The position numbers and the translations under genes are program-made. Under the pieces are notes generated by a model. The model did no database searches. It was not told the origin of the DNA and saw only the letters and a program-made list of their open reading frames with translations. From positions 1 through 44,450 of the forward strand of contig JASHRH010000047.1 in the NCBI GenBank assembly GCA_030037475.1: DNA of 44,450 nucleotides, in the 5' to 3' direction. How positions within the stretch are numbered: the stretch's first letter is position 1; each line of letters starts with the position of its first letter. The stretch is from Acidobacteriaceae bacterium. Its GTDB lineage: Bacteria > Acidobacteriota > Terriglobia > Terriglobales > Acidobacteriaceae. This document shows positions 29,438 through 37,815 of this stretch, one piece after another.

Positions 29438-30727
29438 TCATTCCAGATGCGATTCCCAGGCTGGTTGCGTAAGCCGGTGCGCTTTATCATTGGATTCTGC
29501 TAAGTTAATCTCCTGGTGCGACTTCGGCCCGGTATGTCGCATCCATCTCCAGGCAAGGAGAAATGGCCGAAGCGGAAGATAAAGCCAGAAAAGGCGATCC
29601 GGGAGACGCAGCAGTTCGAAATCGACAGTGGAGTACGCGACTTCTGCGAAGGCCTGGCGCCAGGACCTGCGGGGCCGGAGCAAACCTTCGTAATGTGGTT
29701 GGCGCATCATCATACGGAATCTGGCGAGAAGAGAAAGTCGATGTATTTCGGTCCGAGCCTGCATGCAGACGGACACGTGGTCAAGGAGCAGGACGGGCAG
29801 GCTCTCAGCCGCTTCGCGCAGAGCCTCGGGCACGGGCAGCCCGTGCAGCTCCTTCAGCAGACGCAGGCTTTGCAGCAGCGATTTTTCTGAGCCTGTGTCG
29901 CAACCATCCCGATAAGCGGCATCCCAATCCACATAACCCATCGCATACATACGAGCGAGGTCACCCAGCCATTTCGACCGGAACCACGCGTGGCCGCTGC
30001 CGTGTTCGCAAAGATGGAGAGTCAGGTCAGTCCTGCTCAGAGACTGAAAGCGGAGGCCGTTCCAGGCCGATGCGGTGCTTCGCTCCCATTGTCTCGCCGT
30101 GCGATCACGAGTTTCCCATCTCGTACGCCAGTGGAGGTCGAGGGAGCACCGGTGCAGCGGATGCCAGTAGACTATGTGGTGATGGATCTCAAAATACACC
30201 TCACTATGGCGGGGGCTGAACGTCGGCTGCAGGTGCACTCGCCAGCCCATCTTCTCAAGCCGCGCCTGAGCCGTGGACATATCGTTAAAAGCCACCATGA
30301 TATCGATGTCCTGAGAATGACGAATCCCCAGGTCGCCGTAGAGTTCGAGCGAAAGAAGCGGGCCCTTCAACAGGATCAGGGGAATGCCCGCCTGGTTGAA
30401 GTCTTTGAGCACCTGCATCAGCAGCGACGTCAGCCTCGTCGCCTGCATCCGGCAGGCGGCGCTGTGCCGCTGCAGCGGCACCCTGACCGTTGCCGGAATA
30501 TTTGCCTCTGGCACCCGCTTCAGCGTTTCCCAGCTCAGAACCGGAGTTCTGTGCCGCTGGACGAGAGTGAGATACTCGTCCCAGTCCGGGCCCGAGTGCA
30601 GGGCTGAGCGAATCGCTCGATCCTGATGCTCCTGCCACGGCTCCGGCGCCAGCCAGGAAGTAGCGAGCATGAGCCGGAATGCGGGACTGCGGCCTGAGAA
30701 CGTTTTGGATCTCTTTGTTGTCATCAC
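29438..30727 (-). CDS. NTP_transf_5-type nucleotidyltransferase (lasso/EPS-associated)
   Basis: ILLKGPLLSLELYGDLGIRHSQDIDIMV motif; EIHHHIVYWHP; DLHWRT. Confidence 0.88.
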   Translation of the reverse strand: MMTTKRSKTFSGRSPAFRLMLATSWLAPEPWQEHQDRAIRSALHSGPDWDEYLTLVQRHRTPVLSWETLKRVPEANIPATVRVPLQRHSAACRMQATRLTSLLMQVLKDFNQAGIPLILLKGPLLSLELYGDLGIRHSQDIDIMVAFNDMSTAQARLEKMGWRVHLQPTFSPRHSEVYFEIHHHIVYWHPLHRCSLDLHWRTRWETRDRTARQWERSTASAWNGLRFQSLSRTDLTLHLCEHGSGHAWFRSKWLGDLARMYAMGYVDWDAAYRDGCDTGSEKSLLQSLRLLKELHGLPVPEALREAAESLPVLLLDHVSVCMQARTEIHRLSLLARFRMMMRQPHYEGLLRPRRSWRQAFAEVAYSTVDFELLRLPDRLFWLYLPLRPFLLAWRWMRHTGPKSHQEINLAESNDKAHRLTQPAWESHLE

Positions 30728-30852
30728 CGATATAGCATTCGCCGCGACTGGCCACTCAACATTCGACTTCTGTGCGGTGGAGAATCTAATTGCCGCAGCA
30801 GCCGGATCATATTTCGCACAACAGGTGCAGAGTCAGATCAATTGGTCATTCA

Positions 30853-32757
30853 TTAGCCAGTACTGCTCAGGGCCGCGGGGAACTCATTTCCCGAAGCCGC
30901 TATGCTGGGCATCTGTTCGGAAACTGAGAACAGCGTTCCGTCCTCCAGACGGCGCAGAAAGCGTCCCAGCGAAAGTGCGCGGAGCAGCCTGGGCCAATGG
31001 CGCAGCATCCCGCCGCGTGCGTCGCCCTGCGACAGAGACAGCCGCAGCATGGCTTCCATTGCCGGCAGGTCGAGTGCATGGCCGATCAGATTCACCTGCT
31101 TCATCCGCTCCAGCTCGACCAGAGCCTCCTCGCGCACCGACTCAAAGCGGGTGCTGAAATCGGCGGCCTGCAGCCCTTTGCGGCGCTCAGTGCGCACCTG
31201 CTCCGGCAGTCGCCCGATCATTGCATTACGAATCAGCGAGCGGGGCACACCCTTTTCGCAGTAGTACTCGACAGGAACAGAGAGGCAATATTCGATTACT
31301 CTCCGGTCGCCCGCAGGATCGGACATGCCCACACCGGTTAGCTGCCGGAAGCCTGAAGTAAAGGGTCCCGGGTCGGCTCTGAGCAAAGCCAAAAGACGCA
31401 ACCCGCGGCTGTCGAGCCTGGCGTGGCTTTGCTCCAGTGCCATCAGACCAAGGTCGTGCTTGTGCGCGAATTCCCGTTGGATCATCGAGTACTCGTGCGT
31501 GGCTGCGAATTGACCATGCAGACGGTCGATTGCATAACGCACACGCATCGGCATCCAGGGACGAAGCATCTCGTGTACGAGCGATCGCCAGTGCCGCGGG
31601 CCCTGGCGGTGCAGGTCCCGCGCCAGACGTGCGAAGGCTGCGAGTCGCCCTTTCCGCAGGAGCGACTGCAACGCGCGATCCCCGCTGTAGCTGATGCTGT
31701 AATTGCCACACCCGCCGGTCAGGAGTATTTCTATGCCACGCTGCTGAGCCCGCAGACAAATCTCATAGATCCAGTCATAATTCGACGGGTTGAAGATTGG
31801 CTCTTCCTGCACCGAATTGAACAGATCGATCACGGAAAACAGGGAATGCGCTCCGTGCCGCACCAGAATGTGATCGATATTCGGGTACATGGCCGCTACC
31901 GCGGCCGCGTGCGGCCCCTCGTCGGTGAACCGGCCTGGTACCTCAACGGCATGCTTCGGAACCGCCGTGAAGGCAAAGAGCCCGCGGCCTTCCTGATTCA
32001 GCAGTTGCGCCGCTGTAACCGTGACTGAGGAGCTGTCCAGCCCTCCGCTTAGTTGCGTGCCAACTGCCGAAGTTCCCGTCATGCGGTCTCGTACCGAGCG
32101 CTCGAGCATCTCCACGAGGCCCTCGGCATATTCGCGCGAATCGCGCAGCCGGAGCAGCGGAGTCTCCTCCGGCCGCCAGAAGCGACGCACGGAAATGGAC
32201 CCATCCTCGACGGCCAGAGTGGTCCCCGGTATCAGACGAAAGATCCCATCGAAGAAGGTTTCGGTTGTCGGTTTGGGGAAGAGCGCGAGCCACCGCGCAA
32301 TATGCCGCTCGTTTGGGCGCGCGAGTACGCCCGGCCAGCGCAACAGATGGCGAATTTCATCGGCAAAAACCAGGTCATTGCCGCGCTGGGTGTAGTAGAG
32401 CGGCCAGCTGCCCAGGGGATCGCGGCCCAGGAGCAGTCGCTGCCTATATGCATCCCACAAAACAAAGGCATAGTCGCCGTCTATGTGATTCGGAAATTCG
32501 TCGCCCTGTTTGCGGTATGCGCACAGCAGGAACGACGCCTGATCCGCCGGCTCCGCTCCCAGCTCCCGCCTCTTATCCGCCGTTGCGAATACTTTCCCTG
32601 ACAGCAGCACATACAGGCTGCCGTAAGCAGCGTCAGGCTTCCGGCCCCACAATGTTAGTCTGGAGCCGCTGGACACATAAGAAGGTATCTGAGCCAGACC
32701 AGCTCTATCATCTGGGCCGGCTCTCGCTCCTGAACCGAGGACTCCGAGAAAAGACAT
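30853..32757 (-). CDS. Asparagine-synthase-like protein, probable lasso macrolactam synthetase (C protein)
   Basis: DGDYAFVLWDAYRQRLLLGRDPLGSWPLYYT; ATP-PPi loop QLSGGLDSSSV; N-terminus MSFLGVLG lacks the catalytic Cys2 of glutaminases. Confidence 0.9.
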   Translation of the reverse strand: MSFLGVLGSGARAGPDDRAGLAQIPSYVSSGSRLTLWGRKPDAAYGSLYVLLSGKVFATADKRRELGAEPADQASFLLCAYRKQGDEFPNHIDGDYAFVLWDAYRQRLLLGRDPLGSWPLYYTQRGNDLVFADEIRHLLRWPGVLARPNERHIARWLALFPKPTTETFFDGIFRLIPGTTLAVEDGSISVRRFWRPEETPLLRLRDSREYAEGLVEMLERSVRDRMTGTSAVGTQLSGGLDSSSVTVTAAQLLNQEGRGLFAFTAVPKHAVEVPGRFTDEGPHAAAVAAMYPNIDHILVRHGAHSLFSVIDLFNSVQEEPIFNPSNYDWIYEICLRAQQRGIEILLTGGCGNYSISYSGDRALQSLLRKGRLAAFARLARDLHRQGPRHWRSLVHEMLRPWMPMRVRYAIDRLHGQFAATHEYSMIQREFAHKHDLGLMALEQSHARLDSRGLRLLALLRADPGPFTSGFRQLTGVGMSDPAGDRRVIEYCLSVPVEYYCEKGVPRSLIRNAMIGRLPEQVRTERRKGLQAADFSTRFESVREEALVELERMKQVNLIGHALDLPAMEAMLRLSLSQGDARGGMLRHWPRLLRALSLGRFLRRLEDGTLFSVSEQMPSIAASGNEFPAALSSTG

Positions 32758-32836
32758 GCCGATTCAACACATCGAGTAGTGAATTGATGAGGTTGCTATC
32801 TGGTTCACCGAATGCTCTCGGTTCTGCGCAGCACTG

Positions 32837-32998
32837 CTAACTGGCATCGGCATAGACACCCAAATCGGGGCCGCCGCCGCTCACAACGTTCTCGGCCTTG
32901 CTCACGAGCAACTCTTCGACGTCCGGTGTTTGCCAGGGCCTCCGCGCGAAATCTCCTTGTTCCTGATTCACTTTGGCGTTGTGGTTCACTTTTTCCAC
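32837..32998 (-). CDS. Candidate lasso-peptide (RiPP) precursor, 53 aa
   Basis: GTG start at 32998 with AAAGGAG SD 7 nt upstream; translated: MEKVNHNAKVNQEQGDFARRPWQTPDVEELLVSKAENVVSGGGPDLGVYADAS*. WxxP-x-VEEL leader motif; Gly-rich core with PD; C-terminal Ser; immediately upstream of the cyclase. Confidence 0.72.
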   Translation of the reverse strand: MEKVNHNAKVNQEQGDFARRPWQTPDVEELLVSKAENVVSGGGPDLGVYADAS

Positions 32999-33111
32999 GA
33001 TTGATCTCCTTTAGGGTTGGGAATCTGTGCGATTTAGTCCGGACGGAGCCCTGGTTCAAGGGTGACTTTCATTCGATTCTCGAATCGGGAAGAAGACTCC
33101 ATACGCACCGT

Positions 33112-33146
33112 TCGCGATATAGCATGGCCTGTGCCGAGCATCGCGA
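33112..33146 (-). promoter_or_regulatory. Stem-loop in the untranslated region upstream of the precursor
   Basis: TCGCGAT (33112-33118) / ATCGCGA (33140-33146) with inner GCATGGC-CTGT-GCCGAGC pairing (one mismatch, one wobble). Confidence 0.4.
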
Positions 33147-33337
33147 CCAGCGAGAGGATTCTGCGAAGGCCGGTCAAATGTCCCGACAGCAATACGTTTA
33201 CAACAGGGCTCTGGCGAGATTTGTCACGAAATTGTTATTAGAATGCCGTTTGTTCCTGAAACATTGCTTGCCATTAGCGATCCACTCCTCAAAGCGCATA
33301 CTGTACCGATCGCGGTAATCGACCGTCCGCCAGACCA

Positions 33338-33790
33338 TCACCGCGCAAAAAAACCAATCTCGACGCAGTGATGCGCCTCGGGATAGCCGGTTACCTCGAT
33401 GCCGCAAACATCGACCCATGCATGGGTAATCAACTTCGCGCGTTCCGGGTCGCGCGATGCACCGCAGTGGATGCGGCTCCAAATCCCGCGCACATGCAGC
33501 ATCTGCCATGCGGCCAGCGCGCGGGGCAAACAGACCAGCCGCACAGGCAGAAGCCAGGCAGACCGGTTGATCGCCCAGGAGATTTCGCGTGCGACCATTC
33601 GATTCCTGCTCGAATCAGCCCGAAGATCGGCGGGGGCATGCAAATGGCCGATGTGGCGAGCAATGAGCGGAAACCTCACAAGCACGAGGGCGAACCTGGC
33701 CATGACCAGCCAGAATGCCGCCTCGAGGAGAAGAGAGCGTCGTCTCCACGACAGCCCGCGAAATTTATGCCATAGCCGGAGGACGGACAT
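33338..33790 (-). CDS. Lasso peptide biosynthesis B2 protein (transglutaminase-like leader peptidase)
   Basis: VCLPRALAAWQMLHVRGIWSRI ... THAWVDVCGIEV: Cys/His/Asp arrangement of the B2 family; start ATG 33790 overlaps PqqD gene. Confidence 0.88.
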   Translation of the reverse strand: MSVLRLWHKFRGLSWRRRSLLLEAAFWLVMARFALVLVRFPLIARHIGHLHAPADLRADSSRNRMVAREISWAINRSAWLLPVRLVCLPRALAAWQMLHVRGIWSRIHCGASRDPERAKLITHAWVDVCGIEVTGYPEAHHCVEIGFFAR

Positions 33791-34061
33791 CGATGGCCTT
33801 TCGGAGAAGCAATTGATCGAGAAACGCGAGCACCTCCGGTCGCGCCGCGTCCGGCTCGATGTCAAACTCGCGGCTCAAAGCCTCGCACAAATCCGAAACA
33901 CTGCGCGGCGATTCCAGCAACTCCCATATACGGCTGCCCGATCCCGTGAGATTCAAATAAAATTCGCTTTCGGCATGCATCATAATGAGGCTCTCGTCCA
34001 CCCACGCGGCAATCCATCCTTCGCGCCGGGCAATCAAACTGTTTTCAGTCACTGTGAGCAC
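33765..34061 (-). CDS. PqqD family protein (B1 / RiPP recognition element)
   Basis: GESEFYLNLTGSGSRIWELLESPRSVSDLCEALSREFDIEPDAARPEVLAFLDQLL-type PqqD signature (window reads HAESEFYLNLTGSGSRIWELLE...). Confidence 0.9.
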   Translation of the reverse strand: MLTVTENSLIARREGWIAAWVDESLIMMHAESEFYLNLTGSGSRIWELLESPRSVSDLCEALSREFDIEPDAARPEVLAFLDQLLLRKAIDVRPPAMA

Positions 34062-35062
34062 TCCTTCCGCAAATTGGCTTCCTCGCGCGATTCCAGCCCG
34101 CTGGGCGTGCCAACTGCGGAATGCGCCGATTCCACCAGCCGGGCAACCTCACCCAGGCGGTCCAGTGCGCGCGGGCGGTCCAGACGATATATGGGCACAG
34201 TCGCGGCCACCGTGGCGATATGACGAAAAAGCTGGTTGTGCAACCCCAGATTATGGCCCATCCACCCGCGATGGGCCTGGTTCTCGATAAAGGCGAAGGC
34301 ATCCTTGCCTCGGAGCGGTGATCGACTTACCTGATCTCCCCCAGGCGTATCCAGCGCATAGACTGCCCCCAATGGAATCGCATGTCGAATCGCCTCCACC
34401 GACTGAATGGCAGCCACGCCGAAGTGTCCCTTCAGCCCTTGTGCCGCCTGGGAATACGTGACTGCCTCCCCCATTTGGAAGCAATCGATCGCATCGCGCA
34501 GTAACTTGACTCGCGGAAAGGCGGGTCGAAGCATCGGCTGCCTTAGATTGCTCAGGTCGATCGCGCAAACGTCATCGCAGAGTAGCGGATGGCCGCGCCG
34601 CGCCAGTGCCGTCGCAAGAGTGGATTTCCCCGTTCCTCTCGCGCCGGAGAAGACTATGGCCTTGCCATCCAAAAGCACGCACGAACCGTGCAACGGAAAG
34701 AGGCCGCGCCGATAACAGAGAATTGCCAGTACAGACCCGAACAGATATGCGCGCAGCAACAGCGGATCCACGCCCTCTTCCGGTTGAACGGTAACGTGGT
34801 CGGCTCCAGGATTCACTCGAAAGCCCGCGACACCCTTCACGCGGAGCGAAATGCCATCCTCGCCATTGGTAAAGGGGTCTTCAGTGTCATCCAGTGGCGA
34901 TCCCTGCAATTCGATCCGGATGCTTTCCTCAGGGCGCAATTTCTGCGATTCGCCCCATGGCATGAGCTCCGGCAGTGGGATGGCCGACTCCAGATGCCAG
35001 CCGCAGAGAACATACGGGCCATATTGGGAGGCGCCATTGAATGACATCGCGTTAACGCTCAT
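34049..35062 (-). CDS. HPr kinase-like (HprK-related) kinase, putative lasso peptide kinase
   Basis: LFPLHGSCVLLDGKAIVFSGARGTGKSTLATALARRGHPLLCDDVCAID (Walker A GARGTGKST). Confidence 0.88.
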   Translation of the reverse strand: MSVNAMSFNGASQYGPYVLCGWHLESAIPLPELMPWGESQKLRPEESIRIELQGSPLDDTEDPFTNGEDGISLRVKGVAGFRVNPGADHVTVQPEEGVDPLLLRAYLFGSVLAILCYRRGLFPLHGSCVLLDGKAIVFSGARGTGKSTLATALARRGHPLLCDDVCAIDLSNLRQPMLRPAFPRVKLLRDAIDCFQMGEAVTYSQAAQGLKGHFGVAAIQSVEAIRHAIPLGAVYALDTPGGDQVSRSPLRGKDAFAFIENQAHRGWMGHNLGLHNQLFRHIATVAATVPIYRLDRPRALDRLGEVARLVESAHSAVGTPSGLESREEANLRKECSQ

Positions 35063-35107
35063 CTGCCGGACGCGATTGTCCGGAAAGCATCCTCGTCCGA
35101 TACTCGA

Positions 35108-36070
35108 TCAATGTTGTTGCGGCGCGGAGCCGAAGCGACAACTCAGCAGCCCCCGCAGATTAAACAAACCATCGTTCGTCACGGGCGCGCCTTGAGTTCG
35201 ACTGACCGCCAGAGGCGCATAAAATGCATCCACGGTAAAGGCAATCCGCCTGGTGAACAGATAGCTGGCGCCGCCCACTGTCGAGAACATTCCGCCACGT
35301 GTCCATTGCCGCGTTTGCGCCAGGCCAATGGTGAGCGGTGCGTGCGACTGGAAAGCGACATCGACAAAAGTGCCAGCCACAGAGGCATGAGGAACCAGTT
35401 TCGGCAGCCGCGGCAGCGGGTGCGATACCTGAAACTGCATTCCCGCAAAGTGCAACGAAGCTATATCTGCGGACAGTGCTATGCAATCGGTGGGGTTTTC
35501 CGATGAGCCGGGGGGAAATGCCAGTACACTCTGTGGGCAAGTGAATGCGCCTTTTACCGACCCGACTTGCCCATATCCCTGCCAATCAAGTGTCCATCGC
35601 CCACGCTCCAATAAAGGTCGCTCCAGGCCGAATGCAAAGAGCCGCGGCTTGATGCCAAACGTGGAGATGGGCGGTGGCGCGGTCGCGAATGCCCTGAGGT
35701 TCCATGGCAGTTGTACTCCGATGACAGGCCGGATCAGTACGGGCGCCTTATTCAAATCTTCAAACTTAGTCCCGTTGAAGCCGACGGTCTCCTGGGCCAC
35801 GCTGAGCGTCGGTAGCCAATCTGTTTCCAATCCCACCGAAATCGCGCCGGCACTCCGCTGTTCCTCCGGAGCAGCCGGCAGCATCGTACTCGGCAGGGTC
35901 GCCGCGTCAAAACGCCTGAGAGCCCAAGCCTCCGGACGGTCGAAGCTGATATGCAGGTTCGGAATCGCACTGGAGGTTTGAGCGACGATGCTGCCGCTGA
36001 CGGTGATTCCCAGGAACATAATCAGACCAGTTATTTTTCCAATCGGAAGGCGGGAAGTGAATGAAATCAT
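35108..36070 (-). CDS. Secreted/outer-membrane protein of unknown function (beta-barrel-like)
   Basis: Signal peptide-like N-terminus (GLIMFLGITVSGSIVAQT); beta-rich pattern; AGGAGA SD upstream of ATG 36070. Confidence 0.6.
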   Translation of the reverse strand: MISFTSRLPIGKITGLIMFLGITVSGSIVAQTSSAIPNLHISFDRPEAWALRRFDAATLPSTMLPAAPEEQRSAGAISVGLETDWLPTLSVAQETVGFNGTKFEDLNKAPVLIRPVIGVQLPWNLRAFATAPPPISTFGIKPRLFAFGLERPLLERGRWTLDWQGYGQVGSVKGAFTCPQSVLAFPPGSSENPTDCIALSADIASLHFAGMQFQVSHPLPRLPKLVPHASVAGTFVDVAFQSHAPLTIGLAQTRQWTRGGMFSTVGGASYLFTRRIAFTVDAFYAPLAVSRTQGAPVTNDGLFNLRGLLSCRFGSAPQQH

Positions 36071-36731
36071 GGCATCTCCTGCTAAACCGTGTCTGGATCG
36101 TATCTGCTAAACATCAATGCCCCACCCTCTGTGGCCACTCATGGGGACCAATGGTGCGGCAAGCTCGACTGGCATTGCGGCCATCGGGCGCATTCGGCAA
36201 GCGCGCGGCAGCACAGAATGTGACTGCACTGACGCACCCCGTTTGTGAAACCAAGCCTAGGCCCCGTCTTTCCGCATAGTTGTCAAAGAATTGTCAGTTC
36301 GAGGTCATCATTTAGCGGGCAACTCCGTTCGCGGTTCGGGGAAGCTCTGAAAACATGCATGATGGCGAAGGCGCTTAGCACAGGCTGCCAATTCTGCATT
36401 CGGGTCTTTTCGGTGACGCCTGAGCGCAGAAATGAGATGGGTTGTTCAGGTTGAGCGATGCGCCTTAGTTACACAACGGCAACCGCGGCGCAGGAGGGGG
36501 ACTATCGGTTAATTGTCTGTGCGATGTCACATAGAGATGACAATGCCGCCTCGCGCATCCGCCTGGTTTTACAAGCGGAGGACAATTTGCTGATCGTGGC
36601 ATGACACCCGGCGCCTTCCGGGACGATAGCATCATGCGCAAAGATATCCGGTTGCTGCGCGATTTCATATCGCTCCTGGGAATGGAGCTGGAACTCGCGC
36701 AACTTCAAATTGAAAGAAGGACTCCCCTTCG

Positions 36732-37718
36732 ATGAATATCGTGGCCTTTCCGGAGTTGTCGGGAACTGAAATGCCAGGGACCACCGCGGCCACTACAATG
36801 GACCATTTCAGCCTATGGGTTGTGTCGCCTGCCCGTCGCGGCCTTGATTGCTGCGCGGCGGCGGCGGCGCTGTTCTGTTGCCTGCCATTGTTCATGCTGG
36901 CCGCGGTGGCTGTGCGGCTCAGTTCCCCGGGGCCCGTCCTGTTCCGCCAACGACGGGTGGGGCGTCATGGTGTGACATTCACTCTCTATAAGTTTCGATC
37001 GATGCGCGTGAACGATCAGGGTGGTGTTCCAATCACAATACTCGGGGACCGCCGTGTCACAAAGGTCGGACAGTTTCTCCGTCGATTCAAGCTGGACGAG
37101 CTGCCACAGTTGTGGAATGTCCTCTGCGGCGACATGGCTCTCGTGGGCCCTCGTCCCAAGCTGCCCCAGCACGAGGGTCTGAATCTTTGCTGGCGGCCCG
37201 GGCTGACCGGCGCGGCAAGCCTCGCATTTCGAGACGAAGAAGAATTGCTCTCCGAAATTCCTGAAGAACAGCTCGAAGAGGTTTACGAGAGATACGTAAA
37301 ACCTACAAAAGCATGTCTCGATTCCGAATACATGCTGAACGCAACACTCTTGTCGGACATCGAAATCTTATGGAAAACGGCTGTTTCCTGCCTTACTCCA
37401 TGGAAATGCGCTCGCGTGCTTTCCGCTGACTTCCTCGAAAGCCCTTTGGCCCGCCCGTTGTGCAGTGCGGACATCGCCCAGGAACTCGCGTCCCTTACCA
37501 TGCGTTCTTCGCCGACCCGGAAGCGCAGCGCCTTATTCCGCCTCTCCACAACTCGCGTCAGCAGCTCGACGATCACCGGCACTTCCAGCGGTTCCGGGAC
37601 TTTATCAAAGGAAAGCGAACTCATCTCCTCATCGCCGCGCGGAGGTGTTTGCGATGCGTGCAGTTACAATCCCGGCGGGGCTTTCGAGGACTTTTCAACT
37701 AAGGTCATTTCATCCTGA
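36732..37718 (+). CDS. Undecaprenyl-phosphate sugar phosphotransferase (bacterial sugar transferase)
   Basis: [75 protein letters not shown]. Confidence 0.93.
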   Translation: MNIVAFPELSGTEMPGTTAATTMDHFSLWVVSPARRGLDCCAAAAALFCCLPLFMLAAVAVRLSSPGPVLFRQRRVGRHGVTFTLYKFRSMRVNDQGGVPITILGDRRVTKVGQFLRRFKLDELPQLWNVLCGDMALVGPRPKLPQHEGLNLCWRPGLTGAASLAFRDEEELLSEIPEEQLEEVYERYVKPTKACLDSEYMLNATLLSDIEILWKTAVSCLTPWKCARVLSADFLESPLARPLCSADIAQELASLTMRSSPTRKRSALFRLSTTRVSSSTITGTSSGSGTLSKESELISSSPRGGVCDACSYNPGGAFEDFSTKVISS

Positions 37719-37815
37719 CTCAGGACCCTGCGACCACAACTGGGTGAACTGAGGAACCTGTTCGATCATCAGGAACCCCAAGAATATCCTGGATCGGCAA
37801 GAAAATGAGGCAAGT

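Noticed and set aside
32805-33059. 84-aa minus-strand ORF over the precursor gene
   Set aside because: Arg-rich wrong frame; the SD-preceded GTG ORF 32837..32998 in the neighbouring frame carries the RiPP leader-like motif.
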